The translations under genes and the position numbers were made by a program. 64,000 nucleotides of DNA from Betaproteobacteria bacterium GR16-43 (GTDB lineage: Bacteria; Pseudomonadota; Gammaproteobacteria; Burkholderiales; Usitatibacteraceae). This document shows positions 1 to 8,714 of this stretch, in pieces. The notes under the pieces are model-generated. The model was not told where the DNA came from, did no database searches, and was given only the letters and a program-made list of their open reading frames with translations. Location: contig CP019169.1 in assembly GCA_001953215.1 (NCBI GenBank), positions 2,294,001-2,358,000 on the forward strand. The letters run 5' to 3'. Each line of letters opens with the position of its first letter. Positions within the stretch are counted from its first letter, which is position 1.

Positions 1-81
1 TACAATAGTTCGGCCTCTGACGTACATTGCGCGACGGAGTAGCTTTCGCTCAAGTACCTTGGCCATCCACGGACGCGAGCG

Positions 82-1131
82 ATGCCCCCTGGCTTCCAAT
101 TCATGACCCTCGACGACGGCACGCAGATCGACGGCCAGGGCAGGGTCGCGTTCGTCTCGCAAACGCGATTCCTCGAGGATGTCTGTCGCGGCGACCGTTG
201 CTTCGCGTGTCTTGCGAGCCCTAGCGGCAAGACATTCAATGCCGAGCATGTCCTGCCGAATTGGATACTGAAGCGCCTTCGGATGCATCGACTCCAGATG
301 AGCGGGCCGCACCGAAGGCACATGTATGGGGAGTACAGGATTCAGTGTTGCCGCCAGTGCAACGAATTCATGGGTGAAGCGCTGGAGAGGCCCGTCAGTG
401 AACTCTTCAAGGGTACGCTCGAGCAGTTCGCACATTTCATGATGAGCACGGAGCGCTGGATTGTCTTTCAGTGGCTCGCTCTCGTCTTTCTGAAGGTCCA
501 CTTGAAGGACAAGGATCTGATCAATCGGTCGCTGGAAATCGGTGACGATGCCGCGATGCCCGGCTTCGATTGGATCGACCTTCATCACGCCTATTGCGTG
601 GCCCGTGCATTTGCATCTGGAGCCACGATCAATCTGGACGTCATCGGGTCAATCTACATCCTCCAACTACCTGCCGGCTCCTTCGAGGGCGAATTCGACT
701 ATGCCGACATTACGGATGCGCAGACGCTCCTGATTCGCGTCGGTTCCCTCGCGATCATCTGCGTGTTGAATGATGCCTGCGCGGTTATCAGCGCCCTCAA
801 GATTCCAAAGGTGTCGTGGTCCACGCATGCAGATATCCAACTGCGGGAGCTGTGTGCGATCGTGGCCTCCGTCAACGTGCGTGTGAAGGAGCGCCCGAGG
901 TTCTCTACGAGGTTTGACCTGACCCGCGACGAGTTCGTCATGGATGTCCAGCGCCCGGGCATGGTGGAACTCGCGTCGGGTGACCCGGAAGTCCTTGGAT
1001 CGTTGATGCATTGGATTCTTGCCGGACCTCTGGGTTTGGAAAGAGCCGACCGAAGGGATCTCAAGCAAGAAATCCTGACGGGTCGTTGGACGAGCTTGAG
1101 GGGCGGAGGCGACCAGGCAGGGAATTCGTAG
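82..1131 (+). CDS. HNH-endonuclease-like protein
   Basis: 349 residues. Two CxxC pairs (C40/C43 and C90/C93) bracket an E55-H56 pair in the segment NAEHVLPNW, followed by CCRQCN. This is the layout of zinc-ribbon HNH nucleases, in which the central EH/DH supplies the catalytic histidine and the cysteines hold a structural metal. The remaining 250 residues match nothing I recognise and may bind DNA or a partner. An in-frame TAG at 40-42 limits the start; ATG 82 is used, with ATG 103 as an alternative, and neither has a strong ribosome binding site. Base composition is visibly lower in GC than the genes to the right, which suggests acquisition by transfer. The fold call is moderately sure; the substrate is unknown. 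Confidence 0.6.
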   Translation: MPPGFQFMTLDDGTQIDGQGRVAFVSQTRFLEDVCRGDRCFACLASPSGKTFNAEHVLPNWILKRLRMHRLQMSGPHRRHMYGEYRIQCCRQCNEFMGEALERPVSELFKGTLEQFAHFMMSTERWIVFQWLALVFLKVHLKDKDLINRSLEIGDDAAMPGFDWIDLHHAYCVARAFASGATINLDVIGSIYILQLPAGSFEGEFDYADITDAQTLLIRVGSLAIICVLNDACAVISALKIPKVSWSTHADIQLRELCAIVASVNVRVKERPRFSTRFDLTRDEFVMDVQRPGMVELASGDPEVLGSLMHWILAGPLGLERADRRDLKQEILTGRWTSLRGGGDQAGNS

Positions 1132-1278
1132 GGTTGCCATGGGTTTTGAAGGGGCGAATAATCCATCCAACTTACCGGAGACTTGCTTGGCGTACGACCT
1201 GGCGGTCACTGGACTTACTCTAGCCGTGCGATAGGTAGTTTGTCGTGACGACCAGAGAGGGGCGCAGTCGGCCCTGCT

Positions 1279-1322
1279 TGACCCGACCTCACTTCCCTTC
1301 GCAGGGGCGTGAGGTCGGGTCA
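1279..1322. repeat. Perfect 14-bp inverted repeat
   Basis: Arms at 1279-1292 (TGACCCGACCTCAC) and 1309-1322 pair perfectly around a 16-nt loop. No T-run follows, so it is a poor intrinsic terminator. Like the palindromes elsewhere in the window it carries a TGACCC/GGGTCA end. It occupies the 238-bp gap between the HNH-like gene and the next gene; nothing else was seen in that gap. Confidence 0.75.
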
Positions 1323-1369
1323 GGCCTCCCCCGCTGGACTTTTCCTGTGCGTGTTTAGGGGGCTCGAGG

Positions 1370-2857
1370 ATGCTGGCTCATTTCCAGTTTCCGATCTCGG
1401 ACGCGAGGACTTTCCACGCGCAAGCGGGGCTGCGACGCGAACGTCCCGACTGGCCGAGCCCGCGCACCGACATCCACCCCCAGTTCGTCCACTACTTCGG
1501 GCGGGCGGTCGAGCGTCGGCGCGCCATCAACGATGTCCTTCCCTACGAATCCCGGTTTTGCCAGGCCCGTCGGGCACTGCGATTCGTCAACCTGAAGCGC
1601 GACGGGCTCGGCTCCGGCAACAATCGCTTCTGGCCGCATTGCGCGTTCCGCCGCCTGTTCTTCGATGGCGAGTGCGTCGCGCGGGTCGAGATCGGCCTGA
1701 CCCAAGATCCGCGCTCCGCGCCCCTCAGGGGCATGACCGCGCATGAGTTGCTGGGAATCGCGAGCGGACTGTGCGACCTCGAGACGATCGTGCCTCAAGT
1801 CGCGCGCGAGCCTCGCCGTGGGAAGTTCATCGGGCAGGGCGCGTCGCTCGCGCGGTTGTTCGCGCGAGCGACGAAGGCGAAGGAGGCGGTCGACGCCGCG
1901 TCGATCGCGGAGAGCCTGGTGGAGGACGGTAGTCCCCTGCTGCTCCTGCACCTCGAGCGCAACGAGATGGACTTCGGGAAGGTCCTGGAAGGATTTTCTC
2001 CGGTCGACGGCTCGCAGGTCTTCGGAGCCCGCCTCGCCTTCGGCCGCCTGCGTACGCGGGGCGGAGTCATTTCGACGTGGATCCTGGAACGAGGGAGCGC
2101 CACGGAGGAGGAAGTGCGAAGCCTCAGGCTCTGCGTGCTGCGCCTGCACGCCGAGCAGGAGGCGCTGGACATCGTTCTCAAGCAGATCAAGCGCAATCGC
2201 CTGCTCGAGCCGTTCGATGCCGGCAAGGTCGATCTGCTGAATGCGTACCTGAACAATCAGACGCGATTGCTCTCGCGCGACCAGTGGGGCGGAGTGTCGC
2301 AGCGAGCGGTGCTGGCGGCTTACGATGCCGCCGAGCAGGTATCTCCGCCCTCGGCGAAAGGAGACCTCGCTGAACGCTACGAAGGCGCACGCAACCAGGT
2401 CTGGAAGAAGGTCGAGGACTACCAGGCGCGGCGGGCCGCCGTTCGCCTCGTGAAAGTCGTCAATGTCGAACAGGGAGGAATCGTCGTGGACAAGAGCATC
2501 ACGGTAAACCAGAGCGGAACCGGAAATGTCCTGAACATCGCGGAGTACATGTCCGGCGTCACCAACAACGTGAACAACAATCTCGCCAACGCGCAAGCGG
2601 ACGACGATCTCAAGGCTCTCGTGCGGGCGCTCACCGACCAGATCGGAAGCCTTTCGAAGCAGGTCGATCCGAAGCACACGCAGAACATGGGTGATTCGGC
2701 CGAGACGATCAGCAAGGAGATGGCGAAGTCCGAGCCGAGGCGTGAATGGTACGAAGTGAGCCTGAAGGGCCTCAAGGAGGCGGCGGAAGCCGTCGGCGAG
2801 TTGGGAAAGCCGATTCTCGAGACCGTGAAGAAACTCTGGCCGCTGCTATTGCCCTGA
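1370..2857 (+). CDS. Large hypothetical protein with GxGNVxNI C-terminal module
   Basis: 495 residues, not recognised. The N-terminal about 300 residues are charged and soluble-looking with no signal peptide or membrane span. From about residue 373 there is a change: VDKSITVNQSGTGNVLNI, then an Asn-rich stretch (NNVNNN) and an amphipathic helical tail ending in a hydrophobic KLWPLLLP. Short G-x-G-N-V modules of this kind occur as appended domains on otherwise unrelated accessory proteins, but I cannot name a function. The start is ATG 1370 with AGGGGG about seven bases upstream. It is convergent with the regulator to the right, with only 12 bases between the stops. Composition is ordinary for the window, unlike the HNH-like gene before it. 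Confidence 0.65.
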   Translation: MLAHFQFPISDARTFHAQAGLRRERPDWPSPRTDIHPQFVHYFGRAVERRRAINDVLPYESRFCQARRALRFVNLKRDGLGSGNNRFWPHCAFRRLFFDGECVARVEIGLTQDPRSAPLRGMTAHELLGIASGLCDLETIVPQVAREPRRGKFIGQGASLARLFARATKAKEAVDAASIAESLVEDGSPLLLLHLERNEMDFGKVLEGFSPVDGSQVFGARLAFGRLRTRGGVISTWILERGSATEEEVRSLRLCVLRLHAEQEALDIVLKQIKRNRLLEPFDAGKVDLLNAYLNNQTRLLSRDQWGGVSQRAVLAAYDAAEQVSPPSAKGDLAERYEGARNQVWKKVEDYQARRAAVRLVKVVNVEQGGIVVDKSITVNQSGTGNVLNIAEYMSGVTNNVNNNLANAQADDDLKALVRALTDQIGSLSKQVDPKHTQNMGDSAETISKEMAKSEPRREWYEVSLKGLKEAAEAVGELGKPILETVKKLWPLLLP

Positions 2858-2869
2858 GCGGGCGCGAGT

Positions 2870-5017
2870 TCAGGTCCAATCCCGCGGACTCCGGTCCGCG
2901 CCTTGGAAGATCGTGTCGAAGCGAGCCCGCGCCGCGGCCGCTTCGTCCTTCCGGCCCAGCGCGGCGAGCGCCGTCGAGGCGCCGAGCCACGAGAGCGGGA
3001 GCTGGTACTGGTTGCGAATGAGATGGGGGCGCGACGTGATCTTCTCGTACTCGCGCAGCGCGTCACTCCACTGCTTGCCCATTGCGTAGGCCTTGGCGCG
3101 CAGGTACGGCGGATACAGGCCGGGACTGATGAACGGCTGCGGAATGCCCATCTCGATCGGAAGGGCCGGCTCGAGGGCATCGACGGCGGCCTTCCAGTCG
3201 CCGCGCGCCATCGCCACGCAGCCGCGGATGCAGGGCAGCCAATGGCGCTGCACGTGCGTGGCCTGCGGCGCGGCTTTCTCCATGTCGGCGCCGAGGCGCT
3301 CCGCGCGATCGATGTCGCCGGTGCGGGCCAGCACCATGCCGGCCAGGCCATCGAGGTTGCGGGTGCGCGAAATCCCGAGCGCTTCCTCGGCCTGCTTGCG
3401 GGCGAGCTCCGGATAGCCGGCTTCCAGGTCGCGCAACGCCGACTCCGCGCGCCAGATGGCGGCCATCTCGAGCGAGGTCGAACGCAACGCCGACTCGACG
3501 GCACGCCGCGAGAGCTCGCGCGCGCGCGCGAAGCGCCCGAAGTAGCCCTCGGTGCTCGCTTCGAGGGCGATCATGTAGTCCTCTTCGCCTTCGCGGCCCG
3601 CCACGGCATCGAGGTGGCGGCGCTGCTCCGCGGGGTCGTTGCGCAGGAACGCGTCGAGGTACGCATCGGCGTGGTGGTAGAACGCGTCGTAGCCGCGCGC
3701 GAACGCCTGCTCGATCATCTCGTGCGCTTCCTCCACGAGCCCCAGGCCGAGGCAGGCCTGCGTGTAGTTGCCGTACACGACGCTCGAGTGCTCGTACGTG
3801 AGCGCGGTCTTGATGTCCCTCAGCGCCTTTTCGTACTGGCCGAGGATGATGTACAGGTTGGCCGTGTTGTTGGCCATGTTCGCGTCGCGCGGATAGGCGC
3901 GCAGGGCGGAGCGATAGGCGTCCAGCGAGCGGTGCAGGTCGCCGGTCATCACGTCGTAGTACATCGCCTCGATGCGCAGCCGTTCGCGTTCCGTGGCCCG
4001 GTTGCGCAGGTCGAACGCGCGCTGGATGTGCTCGGCGCCGCGCGCGGTCTGGCCCATGTTGTTCAGCATCACGGCGAGCGCGGAGTGGGCCGAGACGAAG
4101 TGCTCGTCCAGCTCGATCGCGCGCTGCATGTGCGGGATGGCGGCGTTCTCGCTGTGCGAGAGCCAGATGTCGCGCCCGGTCGCGTACGCCTTCAGGGCCT
4201 CGAGCGACGACGTGGCGACCTCGTCGAACTGCGCGGCGTACTTCTGCACCGAGGCGATCGATTCGCCCAGCTTCGAACGAAGGTTCAGCGCCGCCTGGTC
4301 CAGCGCCTGCAGGACGCCGCCCTTGCCCCGCGCGCGGGCCTGCTCCGACACGAGGGTGTCACCGGTATCGGCGCGGATGGCGTAGAGCCCGATCACGTAC
4401 TCGTCGCCGAGCGCGAAGATGGAACCGGTCACGGCCGCGCGCGTGCCGGTGCGCTGGCAGATCTCGAGGGCGACTTCGCCCAGGACCGGGACGCCCGGCT
4501 TGTGCATCATCGCCAGCACGGAGTGGACCTTGCGATCGCTCATGATCTCCAGTTCCGGCGACTGGGCCAGGTGCAATGCGAGGGCCTGGCGGATCGTGCC
4601 GTCGAAGAGCGGATCGCCGGTCTTGTTCTCGATGTCGGCCACGAGGATGGTGTTGCGCTCGCCGGCGGCCGGATGCGCGCGCGTGGATGCTGGCGTGGAA
4701 GGCTGGCCCGTCGTCACTTCCGCCGTGAAACGATAGCCGCGGCGCGGAATGGTGGCGATCGCCCCTTCCTCGCCGAATTCCCCGTTTAGGATCTTCCTCA
4801 ACGTGGAGATGTTGTTCGCGATCCCGCCTTCTTCCACCACCACGCCGGGCCAGACGCGCTCCAGCATCTGTTCCTTCGTGACCACGCGGCCGGCCTCTTC
4901 GAGCAGGAGGAAGAGGGTCTCGGCGACCTTGGGCGTGAGCGGGATGAACTCCTCGCCCCGGTACAGCGATCGGGAGGCGACCTCGAGGCGGTACGGGCCG
5001 AAGTAGAGGGAGTCCAT
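2870..5017 (-). CDS. Winged-helix transcriptional regulator with TPR sensor region
   Basis: 715 residues. Residues 1-100 form an OmpR/CadC-type winged helix (LTPKVAETLFLLLEEAGRVV, then the recognition helix around NNISTLRKIL and the PRRGYRF hairpin). A central region of about 180 residues (starting at ILVADIENKTGD) resembles the TolB-like domain found in this regulator class. The C-terminal half is a run of TPR-like helices. No transmembrane helix is evident, so it is probably cytosolic and senses a protein or small ligand through the TPR part rather than being a membrane CadC. It is transcribed away from the GST gene, and three phased heptamers lie just upstream of its start, which suggests autoregulation. 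Confidence 0.85.
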   Translation of the reverse strand: MDSLYFGPYRLEVASRSLYRGEEFIPLTPKVAETLFLLLEEAGRVVTKEQMLERVWPGVVVEEGGIANNISTLRKILNGEFGEEGAIATIPRRGYRFTAEVTTGQPSTPASTRAHPAAGERNTILVADIENKTGDPLFDGTIRQALALHLAQSPELEIMSDRKVHSVLAMMHKPGVPVLGEVALEICQRTGTRAAVTGSIFALGDEYVIGLYAIRADTGDTLVSEQARARGKGGVLQALDQAALNLRSKLGESIASVQKYAAQFDEVATSSLEALKAYATGRDIWLSHSENAAIPHMQRAIELDEHFVSAHSALAVMLNNMGQTARGAEHIQRAFDLRNRATERERLRIEAMYYDVMTGDLHRSLDAYRSALRAYPRDANMANNTANLYIILGQYEKALRDIKTALTYEHSSVVYGNYTQACLGLGLVEEAHEMIEQAFARGYDAFYHHADAYLDAFLRNDPAEQRRHLDAVAGREGEEDYMIALEASTEGYFGRFARARELSRRAVESALRSTSLEMAAIWRAESALRDLEAGYPELARKQAEEALGISRTRNLDGLAGMVLARTGDIDRAERLGADMEKAAPQATHVQRHWLPCIRGCVAMARGDWKAAVDALEPALPIEMGIPQPFISPGLYPPYLRAKAYAMGKQWSDALREYEKITSRPHLIRNQYQLPLSWLGASTALAALGRKDEAAAARARFDTIFQGADRSPRDWT

Positions 5018-5045
5018 TTGCCGTCGAATCTAGCACGTCTCGAGT

Positions 5046-5074
5046 TCTCATGAAACTCTCATGGAGTTCTCACG
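5046..5074. promoter_or_regulatory. Three 11-bp-phased TCTCAYG repeats
   Basis: TCTCATG at 5046-5052, TCTCATG at 5057-5063 and TCTCACG at 5068-5074 are spaced exactly 11 bp with AT-leaning spacers. Tandem heptamers at 11-bp phase are the typical binding pattern of OmpR/PhoB-type winged helices. The array sits 29 bp upstream of the regulator start and in the divergent region with the GST gene, so it could control either. Inference from sequence only. Confidence 0.55.
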
Positions 5075-5227
5075 GCAGATCGCAGCCCTTTGAGTTCAAA
5101 AGACTTTTCTGAAACCCTGGCGAAGGGAAATTAACGCCGGATTACGCCGGGATCGGCTAAATGCGCTCACAACGAGGGCCAAGTCTTTTCGTTTTGAATC
5201 GTCGCCCGCGAACCCTATGATGGCCGC

Positions 5228-5926
5228 ATGTATACCCTCTACATCGGCAACAAGAACTACTCCTCCTGGTCGCTGCGGCCGTGGATCCTGATGACCCAAC
5301 TCGGGATTCCGTTCCAGGAGGTCCTCGTCCCGTTCAACGAACCGGGCTACCCCGCGTTCAGCAGCTTCTCGCCGACCTCGAAGGTCCCGTGCCTGCACGA
5401 CGCGGCCACGCGCGTGTGGGACTCGCTCTCGATCGCGGAATACCTCGCCGAGAAGCACAAGGGCGTGTGGCCCGCGGATGCGACGGCGCGAGCGTGGGCA
5501 CGCTCGGCCGCCGCCGAGATGCACAGCGGCTTCTCGGCCATTCGCAACGCCTGCTCGATGACCTGCGGCGTGCGCCTCAAGCTGAACGGGATCTCGCCGG
5601 ACGTGAAGCGAGACCTCGATCGCCTCTCGACGCTCTGGTCGGAAGGCCTCACGCGCTTCGGCGGCCCGTTCCTCGCGGGGCCCGCGTTCACCGCGGTCGA
5701 CGCGTTCTACTGCCCCGTCGCGTTCCGGGTGCAGTCCTACGGACTCGAGTTGCCGCAGCCCGCGGCCGACTACGTGAAGCGCCTGCTCTCGCTGGAAGGC
5801 ATGAAGGCCTGGTACGCCGCCGCCTTGAAGGAGCCCTGGCGCGACCTTCCCCACGAGGAGGAGATCGTGTCCATGGCGACCGTCACGCAGGACCTGCGCG
5901 TCAAGCCGGCGAAGCAGCCCGCGTAG
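5228..5926 (+). CDS. Glutathione S-transferase family protein
   Basis: 232 residues. The start MYTLYIGNKNYSSWSLRPW is a thioredoxin-fold N-terminal domain with the Ser-rich active-site loop (S12-S13) of bacterial GSTs; SKVPCLHD supplies the cis-Pro and the SIAEYLAE segment contacts the gamma-glutamyl group of glutathione. The helical C-terminal domain starts near residue 90. Length is typical. Cytosolic, probably conjugating or isomerising an electrophile; the substrate cannot be told from sequence. It runs divergently from the winged-helix regulator and is followed by a YqgE-like gene 48 bases on. Confidence 0.88.
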   Translation: MYTLYIGNKNYSSWSLRPWILMTQLGIPFQEVLVPFNEPGYPAFSSFSPTSKVPCLHDAATRVWDSLSIAEYLAEKHKGVWPADATARAWARSAAAEMHSGFSAIRNACSMTCGVRLKLNGISPDVKRDLDRLSTLWSEGLTRFGGPFLAGPAFTAVDAFYCPVAFRVQSYGLELPQPAADYVKRLLSLEGMKAWYAAALKEPWRDLPHEEEIVSMATVTQDLRVKPAKQPA

Positions 5927-5974
5927 GACGCTGCGCGTTTGCGGGGGTGCCGAGCGCGCTGTACGCTGTTCGGC

Positions 5975-6613
5975 ATGCGTCGCCTCGTTGCATGGCTGAT
6001 CCTGCTGGCCGCGGTTTTCCCCGCCTGGTCCGAGGACGTGGATGGGCTGAGCTCCATCCTGCTGGTGGCGAAGAAGGACATGCCCGATCCCTTCTTCCGC
6101 GATTCGGTGGTGCTCGTGACGCACCGTGCCGGCCCCGGGCCGATCGGCATCATCCTCAACCGGCCCACCGGCATCAACGTTTCCACGGGCGTGCCGCAGG
6201 CCGAGAAGCGCCCCTCGAATGAGGTGGTGTTCTTCGGAGGCCCGGTCGGCATCGAGGACCTGGTCGTCGTCTTCCGAACGAAGGATCCGCCGAAGAACGT
6301 GATCGAGGTGCTCGAGGGCGTCTACATGACGTCGCGGCGCGACCTCATCATCACCTTGCTTTCGCGCGATCCGCCGGTGCAGGACTTGCGCGTCTACGCC
6401 GGCTACGCGGGCTGGGCGCGCGGCCAGCTCGAAGCCGAAGTCTCCCGCGGCGACTGGCTGCTCGCGCGTGCGGACGCCGCGACGCTCTTCGAGAAGAAGC
6501 CCGAGGGCCTCTGGCCGGAGCTCTTCCGGAAGTCGAGCGCGAAGAAGGCATCGCATGATTCGTCACCCCCGCGAAGGCGGGGGCCCAGTGCCGATCTCGT
6601 AACACTGCCTTAA
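5975..6613 (+). CDS. YqgE/AlgH-family protein with a signal peptide
   Basis: 212 residues from ATG 5975; upstream in-frame codons exist but the chosen start gives a clean signal peptide (MRRLVAWLILLAAVFPAWSE). The mature part carries the family signatures DPFFRDSVVLVTH, GPIGIILNRPT and FFGGPV. Most YqgE/AlgH proteins are cytosolic and about 185 residues, so an exported form is unusual. The last 20 or so residues are encoded by a short GC-rich palindrome that has run into the gene end, so the native C-terminus was probably shorter. The biochemical function of the family is unknown. Confidence 0.82.
   Translation: MRRLVAWLILLAAVFPAWSEDVDGLSSILLVAKKDMPDPFFRDSVVLVTHRAGPGPIGIILNRPTGINVSTGVPQAEKRPSNEVVFFGGPVGIEDLVVVFRTKDPPKNVIEVLEGVYMTSRRDLIITLLSRDPPVQDLRVYAGYAGWARGQLEAEVSRGDWLLARADAATLFEKKPEGLWPELFRKSSAKKASHDSSPPRRRGPSADLVTLP
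6561..6587. repeat. REP-like palindrome (CCCCCGC-GAA-GGCGGGGG)
   Basis: Short palindrome beginning CGTCACCCCCGCG and ending GGGCCCAG. It is related to the copies at 16706-16725, 44861-44888 and 45054-45081 (ATTCCCGC..GCGGGAAT). It overlaps the end of the YqgE-like coding sequence. Confidence 0.7.
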
Positions 6614-6664
6614 TCGCGCGCTCGCAATCTTCGCCCTGAAGCGTTCAAGGCGGAGAGAATTGCG

Positions 6665-7909
6665 ATGCGTGTTGCACAAGTCATTGGGTTCGCGGTAATC
6701 CTCCTTCCCCATGCAATCGACAGTCACGCCCAGAGAACGCCCGCTCCCCTCGAGTTGAAGGAGTCCGCGGCGTCCGTACCCTGGGCGCGCTATCCCGGCT
6801 GGACGCGAAACACCTGGGATGCGTACAACGACCTCGCTCGACGGGATCGCACGCCGCCGCCCGCGAAGTCGAGCCTGGCGAGGGATGCTTCGATCGCCGG
6901 CAATCCCGAGAAGGGCCGCGAGCTTGCGTTCTCGCGAACGCGCGGCGGCGGATGCGTCGCATGCCATGTGATGGGCAGCGCCACGCCGGAGACGCCCGGC
7001 GATGTCGGGCCGGATCTCTCCACGATCGGCGCGGCGCAGCGCTCGGATGCCTACCTGTTCGACTACATCGACGATCCGCGCCGGCTCAATCCCGCGACGG
7101 TGATGCCGCCGTGGGGCGCGCACGCGCTCTACAGCGCGGACGAGATTCGCGACATGGTGGCTTTCCTCAGGACGCTCACATCACCGGCGGCATTGCGAGG
7201 CCCGCTCGAGGATCCCCAGCGCCGCCGCAAGCCGGTCGAGGACCGCGATGCCCTGGACCCGTTCGTCAATCCCGGAATCGAGCGCGTGCCGGCCGGAGAA
7301 GCGCTGTTCGTGGCGCCGGGGCCGAATGGCGAGGCCTGCATCGCGTGCCATGCCGCGCCACGCAAGGCCTTCGCGGAATGGGCGGCCACGCTGCCGCGCT
7401 GGGAGCCGCGCCTCGGGAAGGTCCTCGGCGTCGAGGAGTTCGTGTTTCGCCATGCCCGCGCCACGACCGGTGCGCGCTACGCGATGGGTGGCGAGGAGAA
7501 CGTGAACCTCTCCGTGTATCTCCACTTCCTGGCGAACGGGCGTCCGATCCGGGTCGATACCTCCAGCGCACCGGCGCGCGAAGCGATGCGCGCCGGCGAA
7601 TCGCTCTACCGCACGAAGATCGGACAGCTCAATTTCTCGTGCTCCGATTGCCACGATGCGGGCAAGGGCGCCAACAAGTGGATTCGCGGGCAGTACCTCG
7701 GCGAATCCCGGGGGCAACTCGACCACTACCCCGCGTGGCGCACCAGCCGCAACGAGATCTGGGACATCCGCAAGCGCTTCCAGTGGTGCAACCTGCAGGT
7801 CCGCGCGAACGACCTCCCGCCCGATGCGCCGGAATACGGCGCCCTCGAACTGTTCCTGAAGGCGCAGAGCCAGGGCCTGCCGCTGGCCGCGCCGAATATC
7901 CGTCACTGA
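6665..7909 (+). CDS. soxXA: Fused sulfur-oxidation cytochrome SoxX-SoxA
   Basis: 414 residues with a signal peptide (first 22 residues). Residues about 75-175 are a SoxX-type monohaem domain: haem motif C97-V-A-C-H101 and a distal Met at 147 (VMPPWG). Residues about 205-410 are a SoxA domain with two haem motifs, C225IACH229 and C326SDCH330, and C375 in the segment RFQWCNLQ, which aligns with the persulfidated cysteine of SoxA. SoxX and SoxA are normally separate periplasmic subunits that join thiosulfate to SoxY; here they are one polypeptide. The Cys that normally ligates the first SoxA haem appears to be missing (segment EEFVFRHA), so His263 or another residue may replace it. soxY and soxZ follow directly. 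Confidence 0.88.
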   Translation: MRVAQVIGFAVILLPHAIDSHAQRTPAPLELKESAASVPWARYPGWTRNTWDAYNDLARRDRTPPPAKSSLARDASIAGNPEKGRELAFSRTRGGGCVACHVMGSATPETPGDVGPDLSTIGAAQRSDAYLFDYIDDPRRLNPATVMPPWGAHALYSADEIRDMVAFLRTLTSPAALRGPLEDPQRRRKPVEDRDALDPFVNPGIERVPAGEALFVAPGPNGEACIACHAAPRKAFAEWAATLPRWEPRLGKVLGVEEFVFRHARATTGARYAMGGEENVNLSVYLHFLANGRPIRVDTSSAPAREAMRAGESLYRTKIGQLNFSCSDCHDAGKGANKWIRGQYLGESRGQLDHYPAWRTSRNEIWDIRKRFQWCNLQVRANDLPPDAPEYGALELFLKAQSQGLPLAAPNIRH

Positions 7910-7928
7910 GGCCCACGAGGAGATTCCG

Positions 7929-8384
7929 ATGAGGGAAGGCCGTCGCGTGCTGCTCCAGCGCGCCGTGACTCTGTTTGCAGTACCCGCGGCGATGCTGATG
8001 GGCCCGAAAGCCGCCCTCGCCACGCCGCAGGGCGCCGCCGATCACTTGCGAAAGCTGGAAGCGGGCGATGCCGTGCCCGGGCGCATCAGTATCGACATGG
8101 CCGACATCGCGGAAAACGGCAACGCGGTACCCATCACGATCCGGGTCGACAGTCCCATGACGGAGGCCGATCACGTGCAGGCGATACACGTCGTCGCCGA
8201 AGGCAATCCGAGTCCCGGCGTCGCAAGCTTCCTGTTCAATCCCTCCAGCGGCCGCGCCGAGGTGAAGTTCCGCGTACGCCTGGCGCAGAGCCAGCGCATC
8301 GTGGCCGTCGCGCGGATGAACGACGGATCCCTGCGCAGCGCCGCGCGCGAAGTGAAGGTCGCCCTCGGCGGGTGCGGAGGCTAG
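7929..8384 (+). CDS. soxY: Thiosulfate oxidation carrier protein SoxY
   Basis: 151 residues ending in GGCGG, the flexible arm whose Cys149 carries the sulfur substrate during the Sox cycle. The N-terminus (MREGRRVLLQRAVTLF) has an RR-containing signal peptide as expected for Tat export together with SoxZ. The body is the immunoglobulin-like SoxY fold (NAVPITIRVDSPM). A GAGGAG ribosome site lies at good spacing before ATG 7929. It lies 19 bases after soxXA and its stop abuts the soxZ start, so the three genes form one operon. Confidence 0.95.
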   Translation: MREGRRVLLQRAVTLFAVPAAMLMGPKAALATPQGAADHLRKLEAGDAVPGRISIDMADIAENGNAVPITIRVDSPMTEADHVQAIHVVAEGNPSPGVASFLFNPSSGRAEVKFRVRLAQSQRIVAVARMNDGSLRSAAREVKVALGGCGG

Positions 8385-8714
8385 ATGGCCAACGACATCA
8401 AGGCGAAGGTGCGGCTCCCGGCCTCGATCCGGAAGGGCGACGTGGTCGAGGTGAAGACGCTCGTGGAGCACCCGATGGAATCGGGGCAGCGCAAGGACGG
8501 CGCCGGAAGCCCGATCCCGCGGCGCATCCTGCATTCGCTGCGCGTCACGTTCGGCGGCCGCGAAGTCTTCGCCGCCCGCTTCGAGCCCGCGATCGCTTCC
8601 AACCCCTATCTCGCGTTCTTCGTGCGCATCGAGCAGGACGGCACGCTCGAATTCACCTGGAAGGACGACGACGGATCGGAGTTCCGGTTCTCTCAGGCGG
8701 TGGCGCTGGGTTGA
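8385..8714 (+). CDS. soxZ: Thiosulfate oxidation carrier complex protein SoxZ
   Basis: 109 residues, no signal peptide, consistent with piggy-back export with SoxY. Family features are IKAKVRLP at the start, the EHPMESG segment and the IPRRILHSLRVTFGG strand. SoxZ holds SoxY and positions its carrier arm in front of SoxXA and SoxB. The start codon directly follows the soxY stop. The 3' end overlaps the convergent sensor kinase gene by 22 bases. No soxB or soxCD occurs in this window. Confidence 0.95.
   Translation: MANDIKAKVRLPASIRKGDVVEVKTLVEHPMESGQRKDGAGSPIPRRILHSLRVTFGGREVFAARFEPAIASNPYLAFFVRIEQDGTLEFTWKDDDGSEFRFSQAVALG

Noticed and set aside
6665..7909. Frameshift or sequencing error joining soxX and soxA
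   Set aside because: One continuous frame covers both domains with a normal linker and no repeated or disrupted motif; cannot be excluded without reads, so it is treated as a true fusion.
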